A DNA stretch of 28,706 nucleotides from Flavobacteriales bacterium (GTDB lineage Bacteria > Bacteroidota > Bacteroidia > Flavobacteriales_F > PHOS-HE28): positions 1 to 28,706 of the forward strand of contig JADKFY010000005.1 in the NCBI GenBank assembly GCA_016717305.1, written 5' to 3'. The position numbers were made by a program, and so were the translations under genes. Below, one piece after another: positions 9,636 through 18,386 of this stretch; position 1 is the first letter of the stretch; each line of letters opens with the position of its first letter. Under the pieces are notes generated by a model that searched no databases, was not told the DNA's origin, and was given only the letters and a program-made list of their open reading frames with translations.

Positions 9636-9890
9636 GTGCTTATTTGTGCGTCATCAGACTGACAGAAATATCGTCAACTACACACGGACCAACGTTCGCA
9701 CTCTTTCAGTTATCATGAAATCTCACTTGGTGCGTCATGAGAGCAGAAATAGGATAACCTGACACTAGAATAGAGTAGGGTCAATTTGAACGAAGGAGTT
9801 AGGAACAGAAAGCAAAACAGAAAATGAAGAAAGCAACAGCGGAATCAACCATAAACTACCTTAGAACGCAAACCAACCAAAGCAGGAACT
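9636..9890. other. AT-rich intergenic region upstream of recA with a direct repeat
   Basis: No gene seen. GTGCGTCAT occurs at 9646-9654 and again at 9730-9738, each followed within 5-8 bases by CAGAAATA (9663-9670 and 9744-9751). Copy 1 also contains TGAC-N9-GTCA. The region should hold the recA promoter, but I found no convincing TAnnTTTG box. The repeated pair could be a regulator site. Confidence 0.4.
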
Positions 9891-10921
9891 ATGGCCACTG
9901 AGATCAATAAGGGAAAGTTGAAGGGCACCTAGCTTACCATGGACAAAATGGATAAGACCTTCGGCAAAGGGGCCGTGATGGGAAGTTGGGGGGATGGGGT
10001 TGTAGAACATGTGGAGGCGATACCCAGTAATTCCATTGGCTTGGATATCGCCTTGGGCATTGGTGGTTATCCCCGGAAGGTCGTTGAGATCCACGGACCG
10101 GAATCCTCCAGGTAAGACCACATTGGCTATCACGCCATTGCAGGAAGCGCAGTGCAAAGGCGGTATTGCTGCCATGATCGATTGGTGGGCATGCCTTCGA
10201 TAGGGCGTGTGCTGAAAGCTTGGGAGTTGATACATTGAGAATCTTTTGATCAGTCAATTCTGACAATGGTGAACAGGCATTGGAGATCGCGGACAACCTG
10301 ATCCGTTCAGGAGCGAATGATATCATCGTGATCGACGATTATGGCGGCGTTGACACCCGTGCGGGAGATCGAAGGAGAGATGGGTGACAGTGCAGTTTCG
10401 GCATGCAGGCCCGGTTGATGAGCAAGGCTTTAGGAAGTGACTACCGGAACGATCAGCAAGACCGGTTGCTGCGCTGTTGCATCTTCATCAACCAACTACG
10501 TGAGAAGATCGGGGTCATGTTCGGCAATCCGGAACCACCACGGGGGTAATGCACTCAAGTTCTATTCGTCCATCCGGTTGGAGATCCGAAGGGCTACGCA
10601 GATCAAGATGGTGAACCGTTGGTGGGCAATCGTACCCGTGTGAAAGTCGTGAAGAACAAATTGGCACCGCCATTCCGCAAAACAGAGTTTGATATCATGT
10701 TCGGAAAGGGCATCAGCAAGACCGGTGAGATCATCGATCTCGGTGTTGAACTGAATATCATCAAGAAGAGTGGTAGCTGGTTCAGCTACGAGGACAATAA
10801 ATTGGGGCAGGGTCGCGACATGGTGCGGCAACTGCTGGAAGATAACCTCGAACTGTGCGAACAGTTGGAGGCCAAGATCAAGGAGGCATTGACCAAGACC
10901 GAGTACCCGGTCACTGCCTGA
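9891..10921 (+). CDS. recA: Recombinase RecA (frame broken in this sequence)
   Basis: RecA is the ATP-dependent strand-exchange protein of homologous recombination and repair. It begins MATEINKGKLK at 9891, continues MDKMDKTFGKGAVM and VEAIPSNSIGLDIALGIGGY, has Walker A as GPESS[G]KTTLAI near 10095-10125, then the EIADNLIRSGANDIIVID segment near 10290-10335, GTISKTGC, CIFINQLREKIGVMFGNPE and KFYSSIRLEIRRATQIK. From 10619 the C-terminal frame is clean (VGNRTRVKVVKNKLAPPFRK to EYPVTA). The total of about 343 residues is normal. At least eight frameshifts or stops interrupt it, including a TAG near 9931 and an extra C within Walker A. Because every block of RecA is present in order and RecA is housekeeping, sequencing indels are more likely than a pseudogene. 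A good terminator follows. Confidence 0.95.
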
Positions 10922-11006
10922 TCCTTGTTTCCCGCACGCCAACGGGTACCGGTGCTCAAGTCATGGCGAAATGAACAAGCACTTCCAAGGCGTGCGCTTA
11001 CTTTTT

Positions 11007-11044
11007 GAAGGCCCGGTGATCAAACCATCGGGGCCTTCGCTTTT
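11007..11044 (+). terminator. Rho-independent terminator after recA
   Basis: GAAGGCCC (11007-11014) pairs with GGGCCTTC (11031-11038), with partial pairing further in (GGTGAT / ATC), followed by GCTTTT. It lies 86 bases past the recA stop and just before the next gene. Confidence 0.75.
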
Positions 11045-11053
11045 CTCAACAAC

Positions 11054-12077
11054 ATGTCCTCGCGCATCACGATCCTTTTCCTCCTTCTTTTTCCGATCTT
11101 GAATGCATGCGTCGATAATGGGCAAGACGCTAGTAGCTCCGAAGGAAATTCCCCCTCTTTGACCTTGGCCCAGATCGATCGAGATAAATCGCCCAACCGC
11201 GGAACGCTGCCTTGTTCATAAACGCGCTCCGGTTCCAAGAAGCACGGGACAGCTTGACCGCAGCACTAAAGGATTGGCAACGGGCCGTGGCGATCGACAG
11301 TACGCAAGCCGCTTGGCGTATTGGTTTGGGTGATCTGCACTTCCGGATCGTGGAACTCGAGCCGAAGAACAGTTCATGAAGGCCGTTAGGCTGGCTCCCG
11401 ACAGTACGGAGGCCCGTTTGAAAATGGCAGAATCCGGTTGTTGGACAAGGACTTTCCCGAGGCCATGCGATGGGTGAATGATGCATTGCGGTTGGAACAA
11501 GAGAATCCACGAGCCTATTTCATTAAGGGCTGGATCCATCGTCAGGCCGGCGATACGACATTATTGCCATAAGCAGCTATCATACTGCTGTGGAACGGGA
11601 CCCCAATACTATGATGCCTACGTAGCGTTGGGTCCTGACCCATTCCGCCAAGGGGATCTTTTAGCCTTGGAGTTCTTCAACACCCGCGCTGGACCTACGC
11701 CCGAATAGTGTTGAAGCTTTGGTATGCTCGCGGTATGTATTGCCAGGAACAAGGACAGGACAGCATGGCGATCGCATCCTATGCAAAGATCAAGGAGATA
11801 GATCCGCAGGACGCCACCGCATGGTACAACACAGGGTATGTTATGCTCCAGCATCAGCAACGGTATTTGGATGCCTGATCGAATTCGAAAAGGCGATCAC
11901 CTTTGTTGCCCAATTACGCCAATGCATATTACAACCTCGGTCTTACCTACGAATTCGAGGAACAGCTGAACAGTGCAAAGGCCGCCTACAAACAAGCTTT
12001 GGTCCTACAACCGGATATGGACTTGGCCGCAGAAGGCTTGGACCGGTTACAACGGCGGGCGTACCGATGGCGATTAA
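11054..12077 (+). CDS. TPR-repeat lipoprotein (frame broken)
   Basis: Starts at the ATG at 11054 with SSRITILFLLLFPILNAC, a lipoprotein signal with lipobox LNAC. Tetratricopeptide helices follow in several frames: RFQEARDSLTAALKDWQRAV, RLAPDSTEARLKMAE, FPEAMRWVNDALRLEQENPR, AYFIKGWIHRQAGDT, ARGMYCQEQGQDSMAIASYA, IDPQDATAWYNTGYVMLQ, FEKAIT and NYANAYYNLGLTYEFEEQLN then KAAYKQALVLQPDM. It probably acts as a membrane-anchored scaffold in the periplasm; no partner can be named. It is broken by several single-base shifts. The end is set at a TAA at 12075-12077, which needs one more shift (ending GGRTDGD). Without it the last frame runs to 12127. No link with recA is implied, as a terminator separates them. 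Confidence 0.8.
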
Positions 12078-12497
12078 CGGTTCCGGCTCCGACGAGGCTT
12101 TTTAGCTTTTCGGTCATATTCCGGTGACCAGATCACACCGCCACGGGCCATAACTACAAAGCGCCGAACCAAGAAACCGTCCGGGGTATGGACCCGAAGT
12201 GTCCAATGCCCGAGCTTACATCGGCTAATGAAAGCGTTCCTAGTTCCTCTGCGGAATACGTGCGTTCGATGTTGCCACGGACATTAAGGATATCAGCCTT
12301 GAAAGCATCTGTGGGTAAAATGGCTTCCGGCTTTACCACCCACGGCACTAGCCATGAAACCAATACTCTCCGAATCTGCGGTCCGTTCAATGGGTTTGGC
12401 GGGAACATAAGCTACCAATCCATCCACTTGGGCCATTAGGGACCGTTGCCGGAAATGTGGAAAGGCATATCGCGATGAAGAAATAGAAGCGGTACAT
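12074..12497 (-). CDS. Small exported hypothetical protein (frame broken)
   Basis: Not a recognised family. The ATG at 12497 opens MYRFYFFIAICLSTFPATVP, a plausible signal peptide. Frames then shift: MAQVDGLVAYVPA, NPLNGPQIRRVLVSWLVPWV, VKPEAILPTDAFKADILNVR, GNIERTYSAEELGTLSLADV, then WTLRVHTPDGFLVRRFVV, MARGGVIW and a basic tail EYDRKAKKPRRSRNR ending in TAA. The total of about 140 residues suggests a small secreted or periplasmic protein. Its stop (TTA on the plus strand, 12074-12076) shares bases with the proposed stop of the TPR gene, so the two genes meet tail to tail. The antisense plus frames at this locus show no family signal. Confidence 0.55.
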
Positions 12498-12631
12498 GCC
12501 ATGCTTTTACCCGGGGGTGTGATGCAATTGGTTCCCAAGCAAGTCAGTTGCAGCATGTTCAAAGCCAGGGTTCTGTGACCAATATCACGGAGAGGCACGG
12601 ATCGTCACTTTACAACTCCGACCTTTGCGTC

Positions 12632-13051
12632 ATGAAACACCTAATGATCGTCCCACTGCTTTTTGCGACCCTTAGTGTCGGTTGCACCGCCAAGAACCAC
12701 GTTCATCCCCATCAGCCGGGTCTGAACAAGTGCAGAACAGGGACTTGGATGCTGCGTCCTTCCAAGAAAGGATGCGTGCAGGCGATGCCCAATTGATCGA
12801 TGTTCGGACCCCAGCAGAATTCAAGTCCGGTCACCTGGCGGGAGCTGCGAATCTGGACTGGAATGGTGGGGGACCCTGATAAGACGTACGCCGATCCGGA
12901 CAAGAGCAAGCCCGTATTGGTCTATTGCGCTGCTGGTGGGCGTAGTACCGAGGCCATGCATCATCTTCAGGACCAAGGGTTCGATGTGCAGCAGCTTGAC
13001 GGGGTATAGCATCTTGGAGAAAGGGCCGGACTTCCGACCATTCAAGAGTGA
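12632..13051 (+). CDS. Rhodanese-domain lipoprotein (frame broken)
   Basis: Begins MKHLMIVPLLFATLSVGC, a lipoprotein-type signal ending at Cys18. The rhodanese fold follows: FQERMRAGDAQLIDVRTPAE, FKSGHLAGAANLDW, then DKSKPVLVYCAAGGRSTEAM with the active-site loop CAAGGRS, HHLQDQGFDVQQLDGG and finally GIASW..AGLPTIQE. Single-domain rhodaneses transfer sulfur from thiosulfate or persulfides through the loop cysteine. An exported lipoprotein form probably works at the periplasmic face. Frameshifts fall near 12725, 12870 and 13005. The end at 13051 needs the last of these corrected. The intact cysteine and the DVRTPAEF motif suggest a working enzyme. Confidence 0.85.
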
Positions 13052-13220
13052 TACCGAAGAACCTCAAAGGTCTCGTTCTAGGACCTGTTGGTGATGATCA
13101 TCGTTGGATAGGGCGGGAAGCAAGCCGTAGCTTCTCAACAGTGACACAATGCCGTTCCAAGTATGAATGTGCAATCCAGTGAAGTGTCCTACTTTACACC
13201 CATTCGCACAAAAGCTCCAT

Positions 13221-14437
13221 ATGAAGAACATCTACGCTGCCATTCTGGTTCTTGGAACGATCATCAGTACATGGCCAGGGCTGTGGTGAAGGCCGATATC
13301 AGACCGAACAATTTACATCTGTTACAGAGGTCCTGGGGTCACCTTCCGGAAGCAACACGGCTGTGACAGGCGGTGCCCAAACCTTGAAGATGGACGTGTA
13401 CATGCCCACCCGGGGATGTGCTGGCGACAAGACCCGTGATCCTTGTTGCCTTCGGTGGCTCCTTTATTGGTGGCACCCGTGGCGATGTGGCAGACCTGTG
13501 CCGAACATTCGCGAAAATGGGCTATGTGGCCGTTGCGAACGATTACCGGGTGGGCTTCTTCTTTCCGAATGCGACCACGACGACCCGTGCCGTTATGCGC
13601 GGTGCTCATGACATGAAAGCGTGCATCAGGTATTTGCGCAAGTCGGTCGCGGAACTGGACAATCCTTATGGGATCGATGTCGACAAGATCATTGCAGGCG
13701 GGGTATCGGCGGGTGCGATCGAGTGCGATACACGCGACGTATTTGGATCAAGAGTTAGAGCTGCCACCAGTTTTAGCGGCGGAAAGTGCGGCTATCGGTG
13801 GGGTGGAGGGCAACAGTGGAAATCCTGGTTATTCCAGTGCGGTGCTGGCCTGCATGAGCATGAGCGGCGCAATTGGCGACACCTTGTGGGTGAATGCGGG
13901 CGGTCCGCCGCTGGTGAGCGTGCATGATGGAGGTGATGGAGTGGTGCCGTACTCCACGCAAGAGGTATCGGTGATCGGGATAGCTACAGGTCTGGTGGCT
14001 TCAGGAAGCTTTGATCCGCACCAACGCTGTACTCATCTCGGCATGCCGAATTGCTTATTACCCTATCCTGGAACGGGCCATGTGGCTTACCTGAATTCGG
14101 ACCCTGTTGGCTCCGTTGGCTTTGTTGCCACGTTCTGCGGCCAGCTTGTTTTGCAATGAAGCAACCACTTGTGGAACCTCACTACAGCGGTGGCGGACAT
14201 TCAAGAGGAAGGGACTTTCAAAGGTATTTCCAAACCCCACCTCGGGTTTGCTACAGTTCAATCTTTCATCGGCGAGTGAGATCCGGCTTTTGGACGTAAG
14301 CGGCAGGGGTGGTGATGCAACTGCAGGCCATGTCGGGTATCCAACATTTGGACCTGAGCAACCTGCCTGATGGGATGTACACCCTGTTCGTGCAAGGTGC
14401 AACGAACGAGGTGGTGAAAGTGGTGAAGGGACTGTGA
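13221..14437 (+). CDS. Secreted alpha/beta hydrolase (esterase/lipase-like) with T9SS sorting domain (frame broken)
   Basis: Starts MKNIYAAILVLGTIISTWPG (signal peptide). The hydrolase core reads LKMDVYMPT, then PVILVAFGGSFIGGTRGDVA (oxyanion-hole type segment), MGYVAVANDYRVGFFFPN, AVMRGAHDMKACIRYLRKSV, and the nucleophile elbow AGGVSAGAI (Ser in GVSAG). The likely acid is in HDGGDGVVPY and the likely base His in GTGHVAYL. The end carries a type A T9SS sorting domain: FPNPTSGLLQFNLSSASEIR, LLDVSGR and LSNLPDGMYTLFVQGATNEV, ending at TGA 14435-14437. About 405 residues. The enzyme would be exported by the Sec route and then sorted through T9SS to the surface or outside. The substrate is unknown. 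Frame shifts occur near 13280, 13415, 13720 and 14150-14310. Confidence 0.82.
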
Positions 14438-14531
14438 TCACCTACACCATCCTGATAGGTCATCCGTTCGTTTGAACGGTTATTGTCCCTTTGGACTATG
14501 GATACGTCCGTATGTCATTGCTTTGTGCTCC

Positions 14532-15739
14532 ATGAGGGTGGCGATCATAGGTGGTGGTGCAGCAGGGTTCTTTTCCGCGATCAGCGCCAAGACCAACCAT
14601 TCCAACGCTGAGGTCGTTCTGTTCGAGAAGACGGACAAGCCCTTGGCCAAGGTGCGCATCAGTGGGGGAGGGCGCTGCAATGTGACCCATGCGTGCCATG
14701 GTGCACGGAAACTAGCTTCGAACTACCCACGCGGTGAGCGCTTCCTTCGGAAAGCATTTGAACAGTTCGCTGTAAAAGACACCGTGGACTGGTTCGCGCA
14801 ACGGAACGTGGATCTAAAGACGGAGTTGGATGGTCGCATGTTCCCGACCACGGATGACTCGCGTAGCGTGATCACTGCACTGATGGATGAAGCGGAGCAG
14901 CTGAAGATCCAGGTCCGTTTGAAATGTGCGGTCATTGGCATTGAAAGATCGGGCGATCGCTTCCAAGTGTCATTATCGAACGACTGTGTGGAATTGTACG
15001 ATCGGGTCATTGTCACCACGGGTGGAAGCCCCAAACCAGAGACGTATTCGTGGCTCAAAGCCTTAGGCCACACGATCGTTCCGCCGGCGCCCTCGCTATT
15101 CACGTTTAACATGCCCGCAGATCCAATACGGGAGTTGATGGGAGTTGTTGTTCCAGCTCGGGTTCGCATCATCGGAACAGATGTTGAGAGTAAGGGTCCA
15201 TTGCTCATAACACATTGGGGAATGAGCGGCCCTGCCATTCTACGAGCCAGTGCCTGGGGTGCGCGGGTGTTACAGGAAAGGGGGTACAACTTCTCAGTAC
15301 AGATCAATTGGTTGGCCGGGATGAGCGAGGATCACGCACGACAATTCCTCACAGAACACGCGGATGAATTCGATCGCAAGCAGATCGGGAATGCGAATCC
15401 CTTCACGCTGCCCAAACGATTCTGGTCGTTTATTTTGAACAAGGCCGGAGTCTCCTCGGAATCCATTTGGTCCCAGATCCCAAAGAAGGACAAGAACCGA
15501 ATGATCGACCTGCTTACGAACGACCGTTACGAGGTCCGTGGGAAAACCACCTTCAAGGAAGAATTTGTTACGGCCGGTGGCATTTCTTTGGAAGAGGTTT
15601 CCCCCTTCACCATGCAAAGTACCGTTGTACCGGAGCTCTATTTGCCGGTGAGGTGTTGGACATCGATGGGATCACCGGTGGCTTCAATTTTCAAGCGGCA
15701 TGGACAACAGGCCATATCGCAGGCTTGTTGAAGAATTGA
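14532..15739 (+). CDS. NAD(P)/FAD-dependent oxidoreductase, BaiN/HI0933 family
   Basis: A cytoplasmic flavoprotein. The N-terminus MRVAIIGGGAAGFFSAISA is the dinucleotide-binding Rossmann motif, followed by ISGGGRCNVTH and later VIVTTGGSPKPETYSWLKAL and THWGMSGPAILRASAW, all typical of this family. Start is set at the ATG at 14532 because the Rossmann strand begins there; the frame is also open from 14472. One missing T in the run at 15641-15643 shifts the frame. After it the expected ending reads AGEVLDIDGITGGFNFQAAW and TTGHIAGLLKN to TGA at 15737-15739. Corrected length is 402 residues, as usual for the family. The physiological substrate is not established; members are often called flavoprotein YhiN. 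It converges on endonuclease I with 10 bases between. Confidence 0.92.
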
Positions 15740-15752
15740 ACTTAACAGTTCA
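15737..15752. repeat. Inverted repeat containing both stop codons of two convergent genes
   Basis: TGAACT (15737-15742), TAAC loop, AGTTCA (15747-15752). The left TGA is the stop of the flavoprotein and the right TCA is the stop of endonuclease I on the other strand. It could form a small bidirectional hairpin, but no T-run follows, so terminator activity is doubtful. Confidence 0.6.
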
Positions 15753-16788
15753 CCAGACCAGCTTCTGCACCTGGCGACCCGCCTTCGTATCCAGAACGAT
15801 GAGGTAGATGCCCGCTGGGACATCCAATGGAATACTCGCCTGGTCGCTTGAGAACGAAACGGACTTGACCAAGCTTCCTCTTCCATCATGGATCTGCACT
15901 AGGCCATTCACAACTTGCTTGTTCAGAGATCCGTAGTTGATCTTGATCCTTCCAGATCCTTCCACACTCACATCCAGATCCGAAACACTTGCGGTAGCCC
16001 CCAGATGTACTCCACCCACTGTGGCTGGTCTATGTAGGGGTTGCGGTTGTTTTGCATAGTGTTGAAGATCTTGTTGTTACGATCGATCTCCTTTTGGCTC
16101 ACGGGATCCGCCAAGTGCCAAGACAGTAATAGGGCCTCAGCCCAAGCATTGAATTGCCCACTCATGAGCATAGGGCTTGTCCAGCTTTGGGTTTGGCCCA
16201 AATAGCGCGTAAGCATGTAGAAGTAGCCACAGGCCAGGTCACCTTTGTACGCATCGATCGGCTCGAACACTGTACCGCTGCAACCTGGAAAATTGCATAG
16301 CCCCAACTTGCTTCCATTCTGGCTCGTGTAGCTTGGGAACCCACTTCACCATACGCCCAATTCCCGCGTTGCCCATTCACCCAACCGTCGGTGGGATAAA
16401 TGAGGAAGAGATCTGAAACCATGGGCGTTCCGTTGTTGAACCAGCTCTGCGGGAAGCTATGCTCACGGTTGTAGCAATCCCCTTCGCCGTTGTACTCCCC
16501 GCATTGATCGGACCCGAACGTGAATTCATAAGGTGAGGTGCCACCCGGCACATCTGAATACATGTCCCAGATCTTACCGTTCGGCTTGCGATCCAGATTG
16601 AAGAAATTGGACCAAAGGGAATTGAAGTCGATAACGCTATGGTCGTCAATGATCTCGTGCAGCGCCGAACGTAGAGGTTCTCCGGTCAACCCTTGTGCTG
16701 CGTCATAATATCCCGCAGGTGGTTGGGCCAACAGTTGAAAAGGAGCGCACAAGCAGAGTACAACGAAGTGTCTAGCCATCGGTAACAT
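15750..16788 (-). CDS. Secreted endonuclease I with T9SS sorting domain
   Basis: Extracellular non-specific nuclease (endonuclease I / EndA type, beta-beta-alpha-metal fold). It begins MLPMARHFVVLCLCAPFQLL then AQPPAGYYDAA (signal peptide), continues DMYSDVPGGTSPYEF, and holds the active-site motif CYNREHSFPQSWF near residues 107-119. Then follow FEPIDAYKGDLACGYFYM and a TRYLGQ segment. The last part is a type A T9SS sorting domain (LVQIHDGRGSLVKSVSFSSD, IPLDVPAGIYLIVLDTKAGR, QVQKLVW). Two single-base shifts break it, near 16.32 kb (after GSQATRA) and near 16.00 kb (at IWGATASVSDL). The order of domains is complete, so a working enzyme is likely. It starts 17 bases after DUF6787, so the two are probably one transcript. 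MARHF at residue 4 is an alternative start. Confidence 0.92.
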
Positions 16789-16805
16789 GGTTGCAAAAGT
16801 ACCGC

Positions 16806-17105
16806 TCAGCGTTTGGCCTTGCCGAAGATCCGTGCGAAGAACCGCTTCTCGAAGGCCCAGAAGAATTTGAACTGACCGAAGAGGGCACCGTAAAGGAGGA
16901 GGAGCACGTTGTAAATAGGGAGGATCAACACGTAGTAGATCACGGAAAAGAGCAATGAAGGATCCCCTTCACCTGTGAAGAACGCAACAATGGGTCGCTT
17001 CAACAAAAGCACCGTGGTACCGGTACAAGCGAATACCAAAAGGATCAACACCACCCGCCAAGGACCAACTCCCCAGCGCTGTTCCAAACGTTGCATCAAA
17101 CTCAT
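16806..17105 (-). CDS. DUF6787 family membrane protein
   Basis: 99 residues, intact frame. N-terminal LMQRLEQRWGVGPWRVVLIL leads into a first hydrophobic helix (VVLILLVFACTGTTVLLL), a second (LLFSVIYYVLILPIYNVLLL) and the family ending FGQFKFFWAFEKRFF with a basic tail ARIFGKAKR. Length, two membrane segments and the QRW and FGQFKFF landmarks match DUF6787, a small inner-membrane protein of Bacteroidota of unknown function. It sits 57 bases after the propeller lipoprotein and 17 bases before endonuclease I, in the same direction. Confidence 0.85.
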   Translation of the reverse strand: MSLMQRLEQRWGVGPWRVVLILLVFACTGTTVLLLKRPIVAFFTGEGDPSLLFSVIYYVLILPIYNVLLLLYGALFGQFKFFWAFEKRFFARIFGKAKR

Positions 17106-17162
17106 TCACAGAGCAGGTCAAGAGTTCGAACAGATCCGCCTTCCATCGTTATCGTGGCCGTT

Positions 17163-18279
17163 CTATTGCACCGGTTGATCGATCCATTCAGCCAGGAACA
17201 AGTTCGTTTCTCGCGTGCCGCCATTGTTCCGGTTGCTGCTGAAGACCAAGTAGCGCCCATCCTTGCTGAATACTGGAAATGCATCGAATGTTTCACCATA
17301 ACTGATCTGTTCAAGACCGCTGCCATCGGCATTGATCATGTACAAGGTGAAAGGGAAGCCACGCTCACTGGTGTGGTTGCTGGCAAAGATCACCTGCTTG
17401 CCATTCGGGTGCCAATACGGGGCCCAATTGGCTTGTCCCAACGAGGTGATCTTCTTGGCATCGCTGCCGTCCGCATTCGCGATGTACAGCTCCATGTTCG
17501 TTGGCATCACGAGACCTTCCTTCAGCAATTGCTTGTATTCAGCCTCTTCTTCTGGAGTTTCCATGCGGCTTGCCCGCCACAGCAACTTGGTGCCGTCCGG
17601 ACTGAAAAACGCGCCGCCATCATAGCCGAGCGTTGATGTGATCCGCTTCACATCGCTACCATCGATGTTCATCGTGTACAGGTCGAGATCACCATCGCGC
17701 ATGCTGGTGAACACGATGCGGTCACCTTTGGGCGATACAGTGGCTTCCGCATCGTAACCCTTTTGGTCCGTCAACTTTCTTTTGATGTTTCCCTTCAGAT
17801 CGGTTAAAACGATATCGAAGCTATCGTAGATCGGCCATACGTACTTCTTGTCGGCACGGCGTTCCGGAACCGGTGGACATTCCTTGCCGGCCCCAACAGT
17901 GGTTGCGAACAGCACAAGGCTATCGCCCGGAAGGAAGTAGCTACAGGTGGTGCGCCCTCCTTGTAAGCTAACGCGTGTGGGTTCGTTCGCGCGAAGGTCA
18001 TCGGTGAACGGGTTGAATACGTGGATCTGATCGCATTGCTCGCCCCACTTCGGATTATTGCTTTGGAAGCTGAGCATGTTCCCATCGAAACTCCAATACG
18101 CTTCCGCATTATCGCCACCGAAGGTCAGTTGCTTCAAACTCTTGAAGTGCTTTTCCAACGGATGGATCAGGGCTATCCTTTGGCGGAGCAACCGTTTCTT
18201 CAACCTTGTTTTCTGTCGCTTGTCGGTCTCCCGATGAACAAGCCATTAGCACGATAGGAAGGAAGAGAAGGCTCCGCAT
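17163..18279 (-). CDS. TolB-like (PD40) beta-propeller lipoprotein
   Basis: Starts MRSLLFLPIVLMACSS with lipobox LMAC, then a Glu/Lys linker. The body is a set of PD40 (WD40-like) blades as in TolB: NAEAYWSFDGNMLSFQSNNP, KGYDAEATVSPKGDRIVFTS, DGDLDLYTMNIDGSDVKRIT, YDGGAFFSPDGTKLLWRASR, NGKQVIFASNHTS, FTLYMINADGSGLEQISYGE and KDGRYLVFSSNRNN, ending GTRETNLFLAEWIDQPVQ. A single-base shift near 18155-18165 separates the signal part from the body. The start at 18279 is chosen because it alone gives the lipoprotein signal. It is probably periplasmic or outer-membrane bound and reads as a binding scaffold; no partner is visible. First gene of a likely three-gene unit with DUF6787 and endonuclease I. 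Confidence 0.87.
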
Positions 18280-18386
18280 GGTCACGATCCGGTTTTGAAG
18301 GAGCGGCGAAGGTACTTTGGTTGGGTGTTCGTAAGATCCAATTCTCCGAAACACCTTTATCGAGAGACTTGAAATATCTTAAGCCA

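Noticed and set aside
9891..10921. recA as a true pseudogene
   Set aside because: All RecA blocks are in order at normal length, the C-terminal third is clean, and neighbours show the same indel density. Sequence error is the simpler explanation.
18295..18319. Promoter for the radical SAM gene (TTG...TACTTTG)
   Set aside because: Spacing (15 bases) and the -7 box do not fit the Bacteroidota consensus well enough.
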